Translations under genes and position numbers: made by a program
Part shown: positions 44,455 to 54,009 of the stretch, in pieces
Position numbering within the stretch: the first letter of the stretch is position 1
How the letters are laid out: each line of letters starts with the position of its first letter
Notes under the pieces: model-generated
What the model was told of the DNA's origin: nothing
Database searches by the model: none
The model's input: only the letters and a program-made list of their open reading frames with translations
NCBI RefSeq assembly: GCF_014692675.1
Contig: NZ_JABFCZ010000001.1
Span: forward strand, 1 to 64,000
DNA: 64,000 bases
Reading direction: 5' to 3'
Source: Roseibium aggregatum
GTDB taxonomy: Bacteria; Pseudomonadota; Alphaproteobacteria; Rhizobiales; Stappiaceae

Positions 44455-47400
44455 TCTGCCGCCTCCTTGGTGTGAGCGACCGGTTCCTGATACGGGTCTT
44501 CCAGCCAGTCGACCTTTTCGAGCTTGCGCACGACCACGAATTCATCGCGGTTGGAGCCGACCGTGCCGTAGTAGTTGAAGCCGTAGGATTGCTGGGCGTA
44601 GCCGCCGATCATGTGGGTCGGCTTGGTGATCGCCCGGGTCACGGAGTTATGGATACCGCCGCGCTGGCCGGTGATCTGCGAGCCCGGCGTGTTCACGATC
44701 TTCTCCTGCGCGTGATACATGAAGATCGTGCCTTCCTTCATGCGCTGGGAGACGACCGCACGTGCGGTCAGGGCACCGTTGACGTTGTAGACCTCGACCC
44801 AGTCGTTATCGACCAGACCGGCGCGCGCAGCGTCGACTTCGGAGATCCAGACCACCGGCCCGCCCCTGTTCAGCGTCAGCATCAAGAGGTTGTCGGTGTA
44901 GGTGGAGTGGATGCCCCACTTCTGGTGCGGCGTGATGAAGTTCAGCACCACGTGCTTCTTGCCGTCGGTCCTGGCCTCGATCGCCGGGTTGACCGACTTG
45001 GTGTCGATCGGCGGCCGGTAGACACAGAAGGCTTCGCCGAACGCCCGCATCCACAGATGATCCTGATAGAGCTGCTGACGGCCGGTCAGCGTGCGCCACG
45101 GGATCAGTTCGTGGACGTTGGTGTAGCAGGCGTTGTAGCAGACCTGCTCCGATTCCAGTCCCGACCAGGTCGGCGACGAGATGATCTTGCGCGGCTGGGC
45201 GACGATGTCACGGAAGCGGATCTTCTCGTCTTCCTTGGGTATCGCGAGATGGGTGTGATCGCGCCCCGTGACATCGGACAAGGCCTGCCAGGCCTTGACC
45301 GCGACCTCGCCATTGGTCTCAGGGGCCAGTGACAGGATGACTTCGGTCGCGTCTATGTCGCTGTCGATCTTCGGCCGGCCTTTGGTCGGGCCTTCTTCAG
45401 CAACAGTTCCGTTGAGCTTGCCGAGGAGTTCGACCTCGTGCTCGGTCTTCCAGGAAATCCCCTTGCCGCCGTTGCCGAGCTTGTCCATGAGCGGCCCGAG
45501 CGAAGTGAAGCGCTTGTAGAGGTTCGGATAGTCGCGTTCCACGACCGCGACCGTCGGCATGGTCTTGCCGGGAAGCGGATCGGTCTCGCCCTTCTTCCAT
45601 TCCTTCACGTCGAAAGGCTGGGCGAGCTCGCCCGCCGTGTCGTGAAGGATCGGCACCATGACCACATCCTTTTCGACACCGAGGATTTCCGGGGCGACTT
45701 CGGAGAATTTCCGGGCGATGCCCTTGAAGATCTCCCAGTCGCTGCGGGCTTCCCAGGCCGGGTCGGCCGCACTCGTCAGCGGATGGATGAAGGGATGCAT
45801 GTCGGAGGTGTTGAGGTCGTTCTTCTCGTACCAGGTGGCCGTCGGCAGAACGATGTCGGAATAGACGCAGGTGGTCGACATGCGGAAGTCGAGGGTGACC
45901 AGCAGGTCGAGCTTTCCTTCCGGCGCGGTGTCGTGCCACTTCACTTCCCTGGACTGCTCAACGCCTTCCGCGCCGAGGTCCTTGCCGAGCACCCCGTGGG
46001 ACGTGCCGAGCAGGTGCTTGAGGAAATACTCATGCCCCTTGCCCGAGGAGCCGAGCAGGTTGGAGCGCCAGACGAACATGTTGCGCGGCCAGTTGTGCTC
46101 GTCGTCCGGATCCTCGCAGGACATCTCAAGCGTGCCGGCCTTGAGTGCTTCGGCAACATAGTCCTTTGCCTCCACGCCGGCCTTTTCCGCCGCCTTCGCA
46201 ACCTCCAGCGGGTTGGTCCTGAGCTGGGGCGCCGAGGGCAGCCAGCCCATCCGTTCGGCGCGGATGTTGTAGTCGATCAGTGCGCCGTCCCAGGAGCCTT
46301 CCGGGGCGGTCGGGGACAGGATCTCGTCCACCTTCAGGGTCTCGTAACGCCACTGGTCGGTGTGGGCGTAGAAGAAGGAGGTGGAATTCATGTGGCGCGG
46401 CGGACGGCCCCAGTCGAGGCTGAAGGCCAGCGGCAGCCAGCCGGTCTGCGGACGCAGTTTCTCCTGGCCCACATAGTGGCTCCAGCCGCCGCCGGACTGA
46501 CCGATGCAGCCGCACATGATCAGGAGATTCATGATCCCCCGGTAGTTCATGTCCATGTGGTACCAGTGGTTCAGGCCGGCACCGAGGATGACCATGGAAC
46601 GGCCGTTGGTCTTTTCCGCGTTGGAGGCGAACTCGCGGGCGACCGTGATGATGTGATCGCGCGGCACGCCGGTGATCTTTTCCGCCCAGGCAGGGGTGTA
46701 GGGCAGATTTTCGTCGTAGGATTCGGCCGCATTCGGGTCCTTGAACCCGCGTTCCAGACCATAGTTGGCCACGAACAGGTCGAAGACGGTGGCCACGAAA
46801 GCCTCGCCGTCCTTCATCTTGACCTTCTTCGCCGGAACGGAGCGGACGATCACGCTGTCATGGTCCGTGCCTTCGAAGTAGTCATGCTCGCGATTGCCGA
46901 AATAGGGGAAGGCGACGGGCACGACCTCGTCGTGATCGTCGTCGAGGACGAGGCTCATCTTCAGATCAACGTCCTTGCCCTTGCCGTCCTTGGCTTCCAG
47001 GTTCCACTTGCCCTGTTCGCCCCAGCGGAAACCGATCGAGCCCGCGGGCGCGACCACCTCGCCGGTGGCGGAATCGACGGCGACCGTCTTCCAGTCCGGG
47101 TTGTTCTTCTCACCGAGCGAGCGGGCGAATTCCGACGCCCTGACCAGACGCTCGGGAACCAGGTGGCCGTCCTTGGCGACCAGCCGGACCAGCATGGGCA
47201 TGTCCGTGTAGCGCTTGCAGTAATCCTCGAAATAATCGGCCTGCCGGTCGAGGTGGAATTCGCGCAGGATCACGTGGCCCATGGCCATGGCGAGCGCCGC
47301 ATCTGTGCCCTGTTTCGGGTGCAGCCAGAGATCGGAGAACTTGGCCGCTTCCGAATAATCCGGCGACACGACCACGGACTTGGTGCCCTTGTAGCGGACC

Positions 47401-48206
47401 TCCGTATAGAAATGCGCGTCGGGCGTGCGGGTCTGCGGCACGTTGGAGCCCCAGAGCATGAGGAAGCCGGAGTTGTACCAGTCGGCGGATTCCGGCACGT
47501 CGGTCTGCTCGCCCCATGTCATGGGCGAGGCCGGCGGCAGGTCGCAGTACCAGTCGTAGAAGGACATGCAGGTGCCGCCGAGCAGCGACAGGTAACGGGA
47601 GCCCGCTGCATAGGAGACCATGGACATGGCCGGGATCGGCGAGAAGCCGATCACCCGGTCCGGGCCCCACTTCTTCGCCGTATAGGCGTTGGCAGCTGCG
47701 ATGATCTCGTTGACCTCGTCCCAGGTTGCCCGGACGAAGCCGCCGTGGCCGCGCACCTTGATATAGTCGGACCGCTTGGCCGGATCCTCCTGGATCGCAG
47801 TCCAGGCGCCGATCGGCGTTTTCACCGCCCGTTCCTTGCGCCACAGCTTCAACAGGCGCGAGCGGATCAGCGGGAATTTCACCCGGTTTGCCGAATACAT
47901 GTACCAGGAGTAGCTGGCGCCGCGCGAACAGCCGCGCGGCTCATGGTTGGGAAGGTCCGGCCGCGTGCGCGGATAGTCCGTCTGCTGGGTTTCCCAGGTG
48001 ACGATCCCGCCCTTGACGTAGATCTTCCAGGAGCAGGAGCCCGTGCAGTTCGCCCCGTGGGTGGACCGCACGATCTTGTCGTGCTGCCAGCGCTTGCGGT
48101 AGGCGTCTTCCCAGGCTCTGCTCTCGTTGGTGGTGACCCCGTGCCCGCCGGAGAAGGTTTCCTTCTTCTCCGACAGGAAGTTCAGGCGGTCGAGCAAGTG
48201 TGACAT
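44451..48206 (-). CDS. narG: Respiratory nitrate reductase alpha subunit (molybdenum)
   Basis: 1251-residue catalytic subunit reducing nitrate to nitrite with bis-MGD molybdenum. The N-terminal cluster motif with His and three Cys (HGANCTGSCSW, then PRGCSRG) lies near residues 50-95. The candidate Mo-ligand Asp is in the YDWYCDLPPASPMTWGEQTD region near 220. No twin-arginine signal is present except the vestigial start typical of NarG, so the enzyme faces the cytoplasm. GAGAGG precedes the ATG by 8 bases. Length is normal for the family. Preceded by narK2 (30-bp gap) and overlapping narH by 4 bp. Confidence 0.97.
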   Translation of the reverse strand: MSHLLDRLNFLSEKKETFSGGHGVTTNESRAWEDAYRKRWQHDKIVRSTHGANCTGSCSWKIYVKGGIVTWETQQTDYPRTRPDLPNHEPRGCSRGASYSWYMYSANRVKFPLIRSRLLKLWRKERAVKTPIGAWTAIQEDPAKRSDYIKVRGHGGFVRATWDEVNEIIAAANAYTAKKWGPDRVIGFSPIPAMSMVSYAAGSRYLSLLGGTCMSFYDWYCDLPPASPMTWGEQTDVPESADWYNSGFLMLWGSNVPQTRTPDAHFYTEVRYKGTKSVVVSPDYSEAAKFSDLWLHPKQGTDAALAMAMGHVILREFHLDRQADYFEDYCKRYTDMPMLVRLVAKDGHLVPERLVRASEFARSLGEKNNPDWKTVAVDSATGEVVAPAGSIGFRWGEQGKWNLEAKDGKGKDVDLKMSLVLDDDHDEVVPVAFPYFGNREHDYFEGTDHDSVIVRSVPAKKVKMKDGEAFVATVFDLFVANYGLERGFKDPNAAESYDENLPYTPAWAEKITGVPRDHIITVAREFASNAEKTNGRSMVILGAGLNHWYHMDMNYRGIMNLLIMCGCIGQSGGGWSHYVGQEKLRPQTGWLPLAFSLDWGRPPRHMNSTSFFYAHTDQWRYETLKVDEILSPTAPEGSWDGALIDYNIRAERMGWLPSAPQLRTNPLEVAKAAEKAGVEAKDYVAEALKAGTLEMSCEDPDDEHNWPRNMFVWRSNLLGSSGKGHEYFLKHLLGTSHGVLGKDLGAEGVEQSREVKWHDTAPEGKLDLLVTLDFRMSTTCVYSDIVLPTATWYEKNDLNTSDMHPFIHPLTSAADPAWEARSDWEIFKGIARKFSEVAPEILGVEKDVVMVPILHDTAGELAQPFDVKEWKKGETDPLPGKTMPTVAVVERDYPNLYKRFTSLGPLMDKLGNGGKGISWKTEHEVELLGKLNGTVAEEGPTKGRPKIDSDIDATEVILSLAPETNGEVAVKAWQALSDVTGRDHTHLAIPKEDEKIRFRDIVAQPRKIISSPTWSGLESEQVCYNACYTNVHELIPWRTLTGRQQLYQDHLWMRAFGEAFCVYRPPIDTKSVNPAIEARTDGKKHVVLNFITPHQKWGIHSTYTDNLLMLTLNRGGPVVWISEVDAARAGLVDNDWVEVYNVNGALTARAVVSQRMKEGTIFMYHAQEKIVNTPGSQITGQRGGIHNSVTRAITKPTHMIGGYAQQSYGFNYYGTVGSNRDEFVVVRKLEKVDWLEDPYQEPVAHTKEAAE

Positions 48207-48236
48207 TTCAATACCTCTCCCGTTCGAAGGTCCGGT

Positions 48237-49631
48237 TCAGCAGGGAACTTCGGCGTTCTTCCGGCTGTAGAAGGCCCAGGTGATCACCACGCAGACCGCG
48301 TAGAAGATGCCGAAGACCCACAGGGCGGCTTCGGGACCACCGGTCATGGCGATCGAGGTGCCGTAGGCTTTCGGGATGAAGAAGGCGCCGTAGGCGGCAA
48401 TCGCCGAGGTGAAGGCAATGATCGCGGAGCTTTCCAGTTCGGACTGCTTCAGAAGTTCTGCTTCCTTGAGATGCGGCATCAGCCGCGGCACTTCCTGGCG
48501 CATGATCGAGGGGATCATCTGGAAGGTGGAGGCATTGCCGACACCGGTCAGGAAGAACAGGGCCATGAAGCACGAGAAGAAGCCCCAGAATGCGCCCGGC
48601 TGTTCCTTGATGCCGAGGAAGAAGAGCACGCCGCCGACGGCGATGATCATGCCCAGGAACGTCCAGAAGGTCACCCGGCCACCGCCGAACTTGTCGGAGA
48701 TCCAGCCTGTCGCCGCCCGGCTCAGCGCGCCGACAAGCGGACCGAGGAAGGCGTATTGCAGCACGTCCACGTCCGGGAACTGGGTCTTCATCAGGAGCGG
48801 GAAGCCGGCGGAATAGCCGATGAACGAGCCGAAGGTGCCCGTGTAGAGGATGCACATGATCCAGTTGTGCTTGCGGGAAAAGATGATCGACTGGTCCTTG
48901 AAGCTCGCGCGGGCATCGGCGATGTCATTCATGCCGAACCAGGCGGCGATCGTCGAAAGCGCGATGAACGGCACCCAGATGAAGCCCGCGTTCTGCAGCC
49001 ACAGCTGCCCTCCGTCGCTCAGGGTCTGAGGTTCGCCGCCAAAGGATCCGAAGACACCGGCGGTAATCACCAGAGGAACCACGAACTGCATGACCGACAC
49101 GCCGGCATTGCCGAGACCGGCATTGAGGGCCAGCGCATTGCCCTTGGTCTTCTTCGGGTAGAAGTAGGCGATATTCGCCATGGAGGAGGCGAAGTTGCCG
49201 CCGCCGAAGCCGCACAGGAGCGCCAGGATCAGGAAGGTCATGTAAGACGTGTCGGGATTCTGGACCGCAAAGCCGATGCCGATCGCCGGCAGGAGCAGAG
49301 ACGCGGTCGAGATGGCGGTCCATTTCCGGCCGCCGAAGATCGGGATCATGAAGCTGTAGAAAATGCGCAAAGTTGCGCCGGACAAGCCGGGCAGGGCCGC
49401 CAGCCAGAACCGTTCGCCGACGGAGAAATTGAAGCCGATTGCCGGCATCTTGGCCACCACGACCGACCAGACCATCCAGACCGAGAAGGCCAGAAGCAGG
49501 CAGGGGATGGAAATCCATAGGTTGCGGGTTGCGACCGCCTTGCCACGGCTTTCCCAGAACTGGGGATCTTCCGGGCGCCAGTCGATCAATACATGCCCTT
49601 TCTGGCCGGGCTGCGCTGTTGCGATTGCCAT
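48237..49631 (-). CDS. narK2: Nitrate/nitrite transporter, NarK2-type (MFS)
   Basis: 464-residue 12-span MFS protein of the NNP family. The two membrane arginines known to bind nitrate in NarK are present in SGATLRIFYSF and GALSRAATGWISD. Nitrate-signature glycine runs are GFGGGNFASSMANIAYFYP and LNAGLGNAGVSVMQF. By sequence and position next to narG it resembles the nitrate/nitrite antiporter type. In Paracoccus the two transporters are fused into one NarK; here they are separate genes with a 63-bp gap. Confidence 0.9.
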   Translation of the reverse strand: MAIATAQPGQKGHVLIDWRPEDPQFWESRGKAVATRNLWISIPCLLLAFSVWMVWSVVVAKMPAIGFNFSVGERFWLAALPGLSGATLRIFYSFMIPIFGGRKWTAISTASLLLPAIGIGFAVQNPDTSYMTFLILALLCGFGGGNFASSMANIAYFYPKKTKGNALALNAGLGNAGVSVMQFVVPLVITAGVFGSFGGEPQTLSDGGQLWLQNAGFIWVPFIALSTIAAWFGMNDIADARASFKDQSIIFSRKHNWIMCILYTGTFGSFIGYSAGFPLLMKTQFPDVDVLQYAFLGPLVGALSRAATGWISDKFGGGRVTFWTFLGMIIAVGGVLFFLGIKEQPGAFWGFFSCFMALFFLTGVGNASTFQMIPSIMRQEVPRLMPHLKEAELLKQSELESSAIIAFTSAIAAYGAFFIPKAYGTSIAMTGGPEAALWVFGIFYAVCVVITWAFYSRKNAEVPC

Positions 49632-49694
49632 TTTCGTATTCCTTGAGTTGGAACTTTGGGTGGCAGGCCGCGCGAAGCGGCCTGCCGGGTCAGG

Positions 49695-51062
49695 TCATCG
49701 GGCCAGGCTGGGGCGCTCGGCCGCGTTGGCCTGACCAACAGTCTTTTGCGGTTTGCCGACCGGCTGTTCCGGCACGTCGGAGAGGTATTTTTCCTCTGCC
49801 AGGGCCGGATGGCGCTGGCGTTCCATCCGGCGGATGGCGACGTGCATCCAGATGGTCGAGACACCGACCAGCACGAACATCAGCATGTAAGGAGCGGTCC
49901 ACACGCCCGTCGCATCCAGCAGGATGCCGAAGGCGATCGGCAGGAAGAAACCGCCCAGGCCACCGATCATGCCCACCAGGCCGCCGACAGCGCCGACGTG
50001 ATGCGGGTAATAGACCGGGATGTGCTTGTAGACGGCCGCCTTGCCGAGGCTCATGACGAAGCCGAGGATCACCGTCAGGGCGACGAACAGGGTCACGCTG
50101 ACACCGAAGTCGAAGGTGATCGTGTCGGTAATGCCCTTAACCGTGTAGTGGGTCTGCGGGTAGCTCATGACGAACAGGCAGGCGAGCGAGACGATGAACG
50201 TCAAGTACATGACGAAGCGCGCGCCCCACTTGTCCGACATCCAGCCGCCCAGCGCGCGGAACACCGATCCCGGCAGGGAATAGAGCCCGGCGAAGACACC
50301 GGCTGTCGTCAGTTCCAGCCCGTAGGCGCCGACGTAGTAGCGCGGCAGGAAGGAAGCCAGCGCGACGAAGCCGCCGAAGACGAAGAAATAGTAGGTGGCG
50401 AAGCGCCAGACCTGGATATTCTTCAGCGGGGCGAGCTGTTCGGCTGCCGAAACGGCCCGCGACCCGGTCTTTTTGCGCGCGGCCTGTGCCGGGTCGTCCT
50501 TGCTCAGCAGGTAGAACAGGATGGCGGTCAGCGCCAGGACGATGGCGTAAACACGGGCCGTCCCCTGCCAGCCCATCGCCACCACCAGGAAGGGGGCAGC
50601 GAAGTTGGTCACGGCCGCACCGACGTTCCCGGCGCCGAAAATGCCGAGTGCCGTTCCCTGCCGTTCCTTTTCGAACCACTGGGACACATAGGCGATGCCG
50701 ATGATGAAGGACCCGCCGGCCAGGCCCAGTCCCAGGGCCGCGACGAGGAAGATTTCATAGGTACGGACCGACGTCAGCAGCCAGACGCACACCGCCGTTA
50801 CGAGCATCTGCAGCGGAAACATGATCCGGCCGCCGAACTGCTCGGTCCAGACACCCAGGAAGATGCGGCTGACCGAACCGGTCAGAACCGGCGTGGCGAC
50901 AAGCAGGCCGAACTGGGTATCGCTCAGGCCGAGCTCGCCTTTGATCTTCACGCCTATGATTGAAAAGATTGTCCAGACAGCGAAGCACACCGTGAAGGCA
51001 AAGGTGCTAAGTCCGAGCGCCCTGTTTTGGTCCGAGCGCGTGACTCCTTCCAGCGAATGCAT
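49695..51062 (-). CDS. narK1: Nitrate transporter, NarK1-type (MFS)
   Basis: 455-residue 12-span NNP-family transporter. Nitrate-binding arginines are in GSVSRIFLGVW and GSVFRALGGWMSD. The signature regions are GLAGGSFIIGIAYVSQWF...GIFGAGNVGAAVT and GAVGGLVGMIGGLGGFFLPI. Such NarK1 proteins are usually nitrate/proton symporters needed to start respiration. First gene of the nar operon, with AAGGGG 8 bases before the ATG and an FNR-type box centred 91 bp upstream. Confidence 0.9.
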   Translation of the reverse strand: MHSLEGVTRSDQNRALGLSTFAFTVCFAVWTIFSIIGVKIKGELGLSDTQFGLLVATPVLTGSVSRIFLGVWTEQFGGRIMFPLQMLVTAVCVWLLTSVRTYEIFLVAALGLGLAGGSFIIGIAYVSQWFEKERQGTALGIFGAGNVGAAVTNFAAPFLVVAMGWQGTARVYAIVLALTAILFYLLSKDDPAQAARKKTGSRAVSAAEQLAPLKNIQVWRFATYYFFVFGGFVALASFLPRYYVGAYGLELTTAGVFAGLYSLPGSVFRALGGWMSDKWGARFVMYLTFIVSLACLFVMSYPQTHYTVKGITDTITFDFGVSVTLFVALTVILGFVMSLGKAAVYKHIPVYYPHHVGAVGGLVGMIGGLGGFFLPIAFGILLDATGVWTAPYMLMFVLVGVSTIWMHVAIRRMERQRHPALAEEKYLSDVPEQPVGKPQKTVGQANAAERPSLAR

Positions 51063-51146
51063 TTATCTACCCCTTCGATAAGGCGGCAACCCCGTGCCGA
51101 GCCTGTTTCAGGTGAGGGGAGCATGCGCTCACAACCGCGGACATGA

Positions 51147-51160
51147 TTGACTTCGATCAA
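51147..51160. promoter_or_regulatory. FNR/NarR-type box in the narK1-narR intergenic region
   Basis: TTGACTTCGATCAA keeps TTGA-N6-TCAA. Its centre is about 91 bp upstream of narK1, so a site at -41.5 would place the transcription start about 50 bp before the narK1 ATG, as in activated Crp/Fnr promoters. Confidence 0.75.
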
Positions 51161-51282
51161 ATGGAAAGGCCTTCGATGCACAAACAAGTGTTTCTCCGTG
51201 GGCCATCAAGATGCGAGAAACGTCAGGTCAAAAGGCCGTTTGCGAAACCGAAACCGGATTGCTAAAACCGACAAGCGCAACC

Positions 51283-51296
51283 TTGATATTTATCAA
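51283..51296. promoter_or_regulatory. Perfect FNR/NarR-type palindrome just upstream of narR
   Basis: TTGATATTTATCAA is a fully symmetric TTGAT-N4-ATCAA site ending 24 bp before the narR ATG. So close to the start it is best placed for autorepression, although a downstream-positioned activator site for a second regulator cannot be excluded. Confidence 0.82.
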
Positions 51297-51320
51297 GCCT
51301 TGGAGGGAAGGGAGAAGCGG

Positions 51321-52019
51321 ATGCGACCAAGCGATTTGCCGGAGGTCAGGGACCTTCGACTGTTCAGCACCATGTCCGACGCCAATTTCGCCTCCATGAT
51401 GCAGGCGGCCTATCTCCAGACCTTTCCGAACCAGCTCGACTTGATCACAGAGGGTGACCCCGCGGACTTCCTCTATGTGGTGATCGAAGGCTGTGTCGAG
51501 CTTTATGCGCAATCCAACGGCCGTTCGGCAACGATGGGAATCGTCCGCCCGGTCGGCACCTTCATCCTGGCGGCGGTGCTGAAGGACGCGGTTTACCTCA
51601 TGTCCGCGCGCACCTGCGACAAGTCCAAGATCCTGCTCATCCCTGCAGAGAACGTGCGATCCGCCTTCGAAAATGATGCCGCCTTCGCCCGCGCCATCAT
51701 CGTGGAACTCGCCAGTTGCTACCGCGGCGTCGTGAAGGAGCACAAGGGCCTGAAACTCAGATCCGCCGTGGAACGGCTCGCCAACCGGCTTCTCAGGTAT
51801 CACGACGACCAGGGCGCCAAGGGCCAGCTCGAACTGCCGCATGACAAGCGCAGGCTCGCGTCCATGCTGGCCATGACCCCGGAAAACCTGTCGCGGGCCT
51901 TCAAAACCCTGAAGCCCTATGGCGTGGAAGTCGACGGCGGCACCATCCACCTGAAAGACATCCCAGCACTTACGAAGCTTGCCAAGCCGAATCCCCTGAT
52001 CGACGATCGGGCCACCTGA
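51321..52019 (+). CDS. narR: Crp/Fnr-family regulator, NarR-like
   Basis: 232-residue regulator. The cyclic-nucleotide-type beta barrel (about 15-120) is followed by a dimer helix and a C-terminal winged helix-turn-helix (DKRRLASMLAMTPENLSRAFKTL, near 180). It lacks the N-terminal cysteine cluster of oxygen-sensing FNR, as do NarR and DNR/NNR. Position, divergent from narK-narG, matches NarR of Paracoccus, which activates nar in response to nitrate or nitrite. ATG 51321 has GGGAG upstream; earlier in-frame starts pass through the FNR box and are not used. Confidence 0.85.
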   Translation: MRPSDLPEVRDLRLFSTMSDANFASMMQAAYLQTFPNQLDLITEGDPADFLYVVIEGCVELYAQSNGRSATMGIVRPVGTFILAAVLKDAVYLMSARTCDKSKILLIPAENVRSAFENDAAFARAIIVELASCYRGVVKEHKGLKLRSAVERLANRLLRYHDDQGAKGQLELPHDKRRLASMLAMTPENLSRAFKTLKPYGVEVDGGTIHLKDIPALTKLAKPNPLIDDRAT

Positions 52020-52061
52020 CGCCAATCGCCAGTATCAGGCCCGAAACGGCCACCGCCCTCA

Positions 52062-52090
52062 TTAATCGTATCTTTCGATAATGCGATTAA
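52062..52090. promoter_or_regulatory. Extended imperfect palindrome between narR and the DUF3089 gene
   Basis: TTAATCG (52062-52068) pairs with CGATTAA (52084-52090), and inside it TATC (52069-52072) pairs with GATA (52077-52080) around a TTTC loop, with a 3-base bulge. No T tract follows. It may be an operator or RNA hairpin for the next gene, which starts 78 bp downstream. Confidence 0.35.
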
Positions 52091-52168
52091 AGCAGGAAAC
52101 GTATCGAGCAACATGCGACCGCAGTAGCGGACCTCGATGTGTGGGATCGCGTCTTTTGGGGAAAAGCC

Positions 52169-53221
52169 ATGAGTCTTGTCGTCTGGAACCGTCTGCGTCT
52201 GCTTGAACTTTCGCGTCCGGCACTCCTTCTGATAACCGGACTGGCGTTTGCCGCCTTGCCGGTTTCAGATAACACCGCTGCGATTGCCGGCACCGCGGAG
52301 TTGCCGCCATTCACCACGGCCGATGTGCCGCCGGCGCCGGATTACGACAAAGACTCCAGCTGGCTGGCAAGGCCGGACGATCCCGACAAATATGCCGTCG
52401 ACATCATCTGGATCTATCCGACCGTCCTCTACGATAATTCCGCCTGGCTGATGGACATCACCCGCAAGGACCTCATCGCTGGTGCGGAGGAAACCGTGGA
52501 GACCGAAGCCCACGCCTTTTCGGGGCTCGCCAATCTTTATGCGCCGTTCTACCGGCAGATGAACCTTTCCGGCTTCAACCTGCCCGACGAACAGCGGGAC
52601 GCGATCGTCGCCTATGGCGAGGAAGATGTCCGAAGGGCGCTGAAATATTATCTGGACCACTACAACAAGGGACGCCCGTTCATCGTCGCCGCCCACAGCC
52701 AGGGCTCTTATGTGCTGACCCAGCTGGCCCTGGACCACTGGGGCAAGATCGGCCACGAGGACCGCATGATCGCCGCCTATGCAATCGGCTGGTCGATCAC
52801 GGACGAAGACCTGAAGACCAATCCGAAGATCACCATCTGTGCCGAGGCGCATCAGACCGGCTGTTTCATCAGCTACAATTCCGTCGCCGCCGGGCACCAG
52901 AAAGACGCTCCGATGATCCTGCCCGGAGCCATCGTCGTCAATCCGCTGACCTGGACGCGGGACGACGCCCTGGCACCGGCCAGCCTCAATCGCGGCTCGA
53001 CCTTCTTCAACAAGGACGACACCTCAAAGACCCTGCCCCATTTCACATCGGCTCAAATTGCCGACGGCGGACTGGTGGTCACGCCGAAGGATCCGAGCCT
53101 GGTCGAGAGCCCGTTTTTCCCGGCCGGGGTCTATCACAGTTATGACTATTCGCTGTTCTTCGAGAACATCCGGGCCAACGCCGCACAGCGGATCGAGGCC
53201 TATCTGACCAAGCCCCGCTAG
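52169..53221 (+). CDS. DUF3089 alpha/beta-hydrolase-like exported protein
   Basis: 350-residue protein with an N-terminal hydrophobic signal (about 12-35) and a DUF3089 domain (about 60-340). It contains VDIIWIYPTVLYDNSAWLMDI and a nucleophile-elbow-like segment IVAAHSQGSYVLTQLA (near 182), and a late GVYHSYDYSLFF that could supply the catalytic His. This is a lipase/esterase-like fold with an AHSQG variant of GxSxG. ATG 52169 follows GGGGAAAAG; the upstream ATG at 52139 is less well placed. Function unknown; likely periplasmic or membrane-anchored. Confidence 0.8.
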   Translation: MSLVVWNRLRLLELSRPALLLITGLAFAALPVSDNTAAIAGTAELPPFTTADVPPAPDYDKDSSWLARPDDPDKYAVDIIWIYPTVLYDNSAWLMDITRKDLIAGAEETVETEAHAFSGLANLYAPFYRQMNLSGFNLPDEQRDAIVAYGEEDVRRALKYYLDHYNKGRPFIVAAHSQGSYVLTQLALDHWGKIGHEDRMIAAYAIGWSITDEDLKTNPKITICAEAHQTGCFISYNSVAAGHQKDAPMILPGAIVVNPLTWTRDDALAPASLNRGSTFFNKDDTSKTLPHFTSAQIADGGLVVTPKDPSLVESPFFPAGVYHSYDYSLFFENIRANAAQRIEAYLTKPR

Positions 53222-53352
53222 GCTCGAAAACCCGCAGCATCCGGGCGGATAAAGGTGCGTAAGTCCGCCCCGTGATGCAAACCCGTGGCTTTCCGTATCA
53301 ATTTTGTTAACATTTCACCCTCGGAGCCTGGAATCAGCGGGGGTTGCGGCAA

Positions 53353-54009
53353 ATGAGCGGATCTGTTGTCACGATTGCATCCCTGAAGGGCGGCAGCGGC
53401 AAGACCACCTTGGCCTGCTGCCTTGCGGTCCATTGGCACCTCAAGGGCTACAAGCCGTTGCTGATCGACGCCGACCCGCAAAAGTCCGTCATGAGGCTTG
53501 CCGACCGCGATCAGGCGCTCGGCGGCGTGGAACTCCTCGAGCAGGCGGATCCGAATGTCTGGAACACCATCAAGCAGCAAAGCGGCGCACACGGTGTGAC
53601 CGTGGTCGACACGCCGGGGTTCGACAGTGACATCACGGTGGCAGCCCTAGCGGTTGCCGACCTGGTGCTAATCCCGGTCAAGGCTTCCCCTCTCGATGTC
53701 GACCGCATGATGGACACGGTCAAGACGCTGATGAGCGGCGTGAAGGGCTGGGCGCCGACCTTCCGCTGCGTGCTGACCCAGACCATTCGCGGCAGCGTGA
53801 TTTCCCGCCACGTGCGTGCGGAACTTGAAGAAGGCGGCTTTCCCCTGCTTGCCAATGACATGCCGAACCGTGTTGCCTATGCGGAGGCCGGATTGTTCGG
53901 GGCAACGCCGAGCATGACCATGCCCGATAGCCCCGCTTCGCAGGATATTTCCGCAATCGCCACGGAAGCCGAAGCCCTGCTTGCCACCAAAAAGGCGCTC
54001 ACCGCATGA
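53353..54009 (+). CDS. ParA/MinD-family ATPase
   Basis: 218-residue deviant-Walker ATPase. Walker A' KGGSGKTT (near residue 12) has the signature Lys, DADPQKS lies near 41 and the switch DTPGFDSD near 85. Compact size matches ParA-like (type Ib/MipZ-like orphan) proteins rather than chromosomal ParA. The ATG at 53353 is favoured over a TTG at 53344. The stop overlaps the next gene (ATGA), so it works with a DUF697 membrane protein rather than a ParB. Possible role: positioning of an envelope complex; this is inference. Confidence 0.85.
   Translation: MSGSVVTIASLKGGSGKTTLACCLAVHWHLKGYKPLLIDADPQKSVMRLADRDQALGGVELLEQADPNVWNTIKQQSGAHGVTVVDTPGFDSDITVAALAVADLVLIPVKASPLDVDRMMDTVKTLMSGVKGWAPTFRCVLTQTIRGSVISRHVRAELEEGGFPLLANDMPNRVAYAEAGLFGATPSMTMPDSPASQDISAIATEAEALLATKKALTA

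Noticed and set aside
45438..48203. 921-codon open frame on the plus strand opposite narG
   Set aside because: narG is unmistakable on the minus strand. The antisense frame has an Arg/Gly/His/Val-rich composition without motifs.
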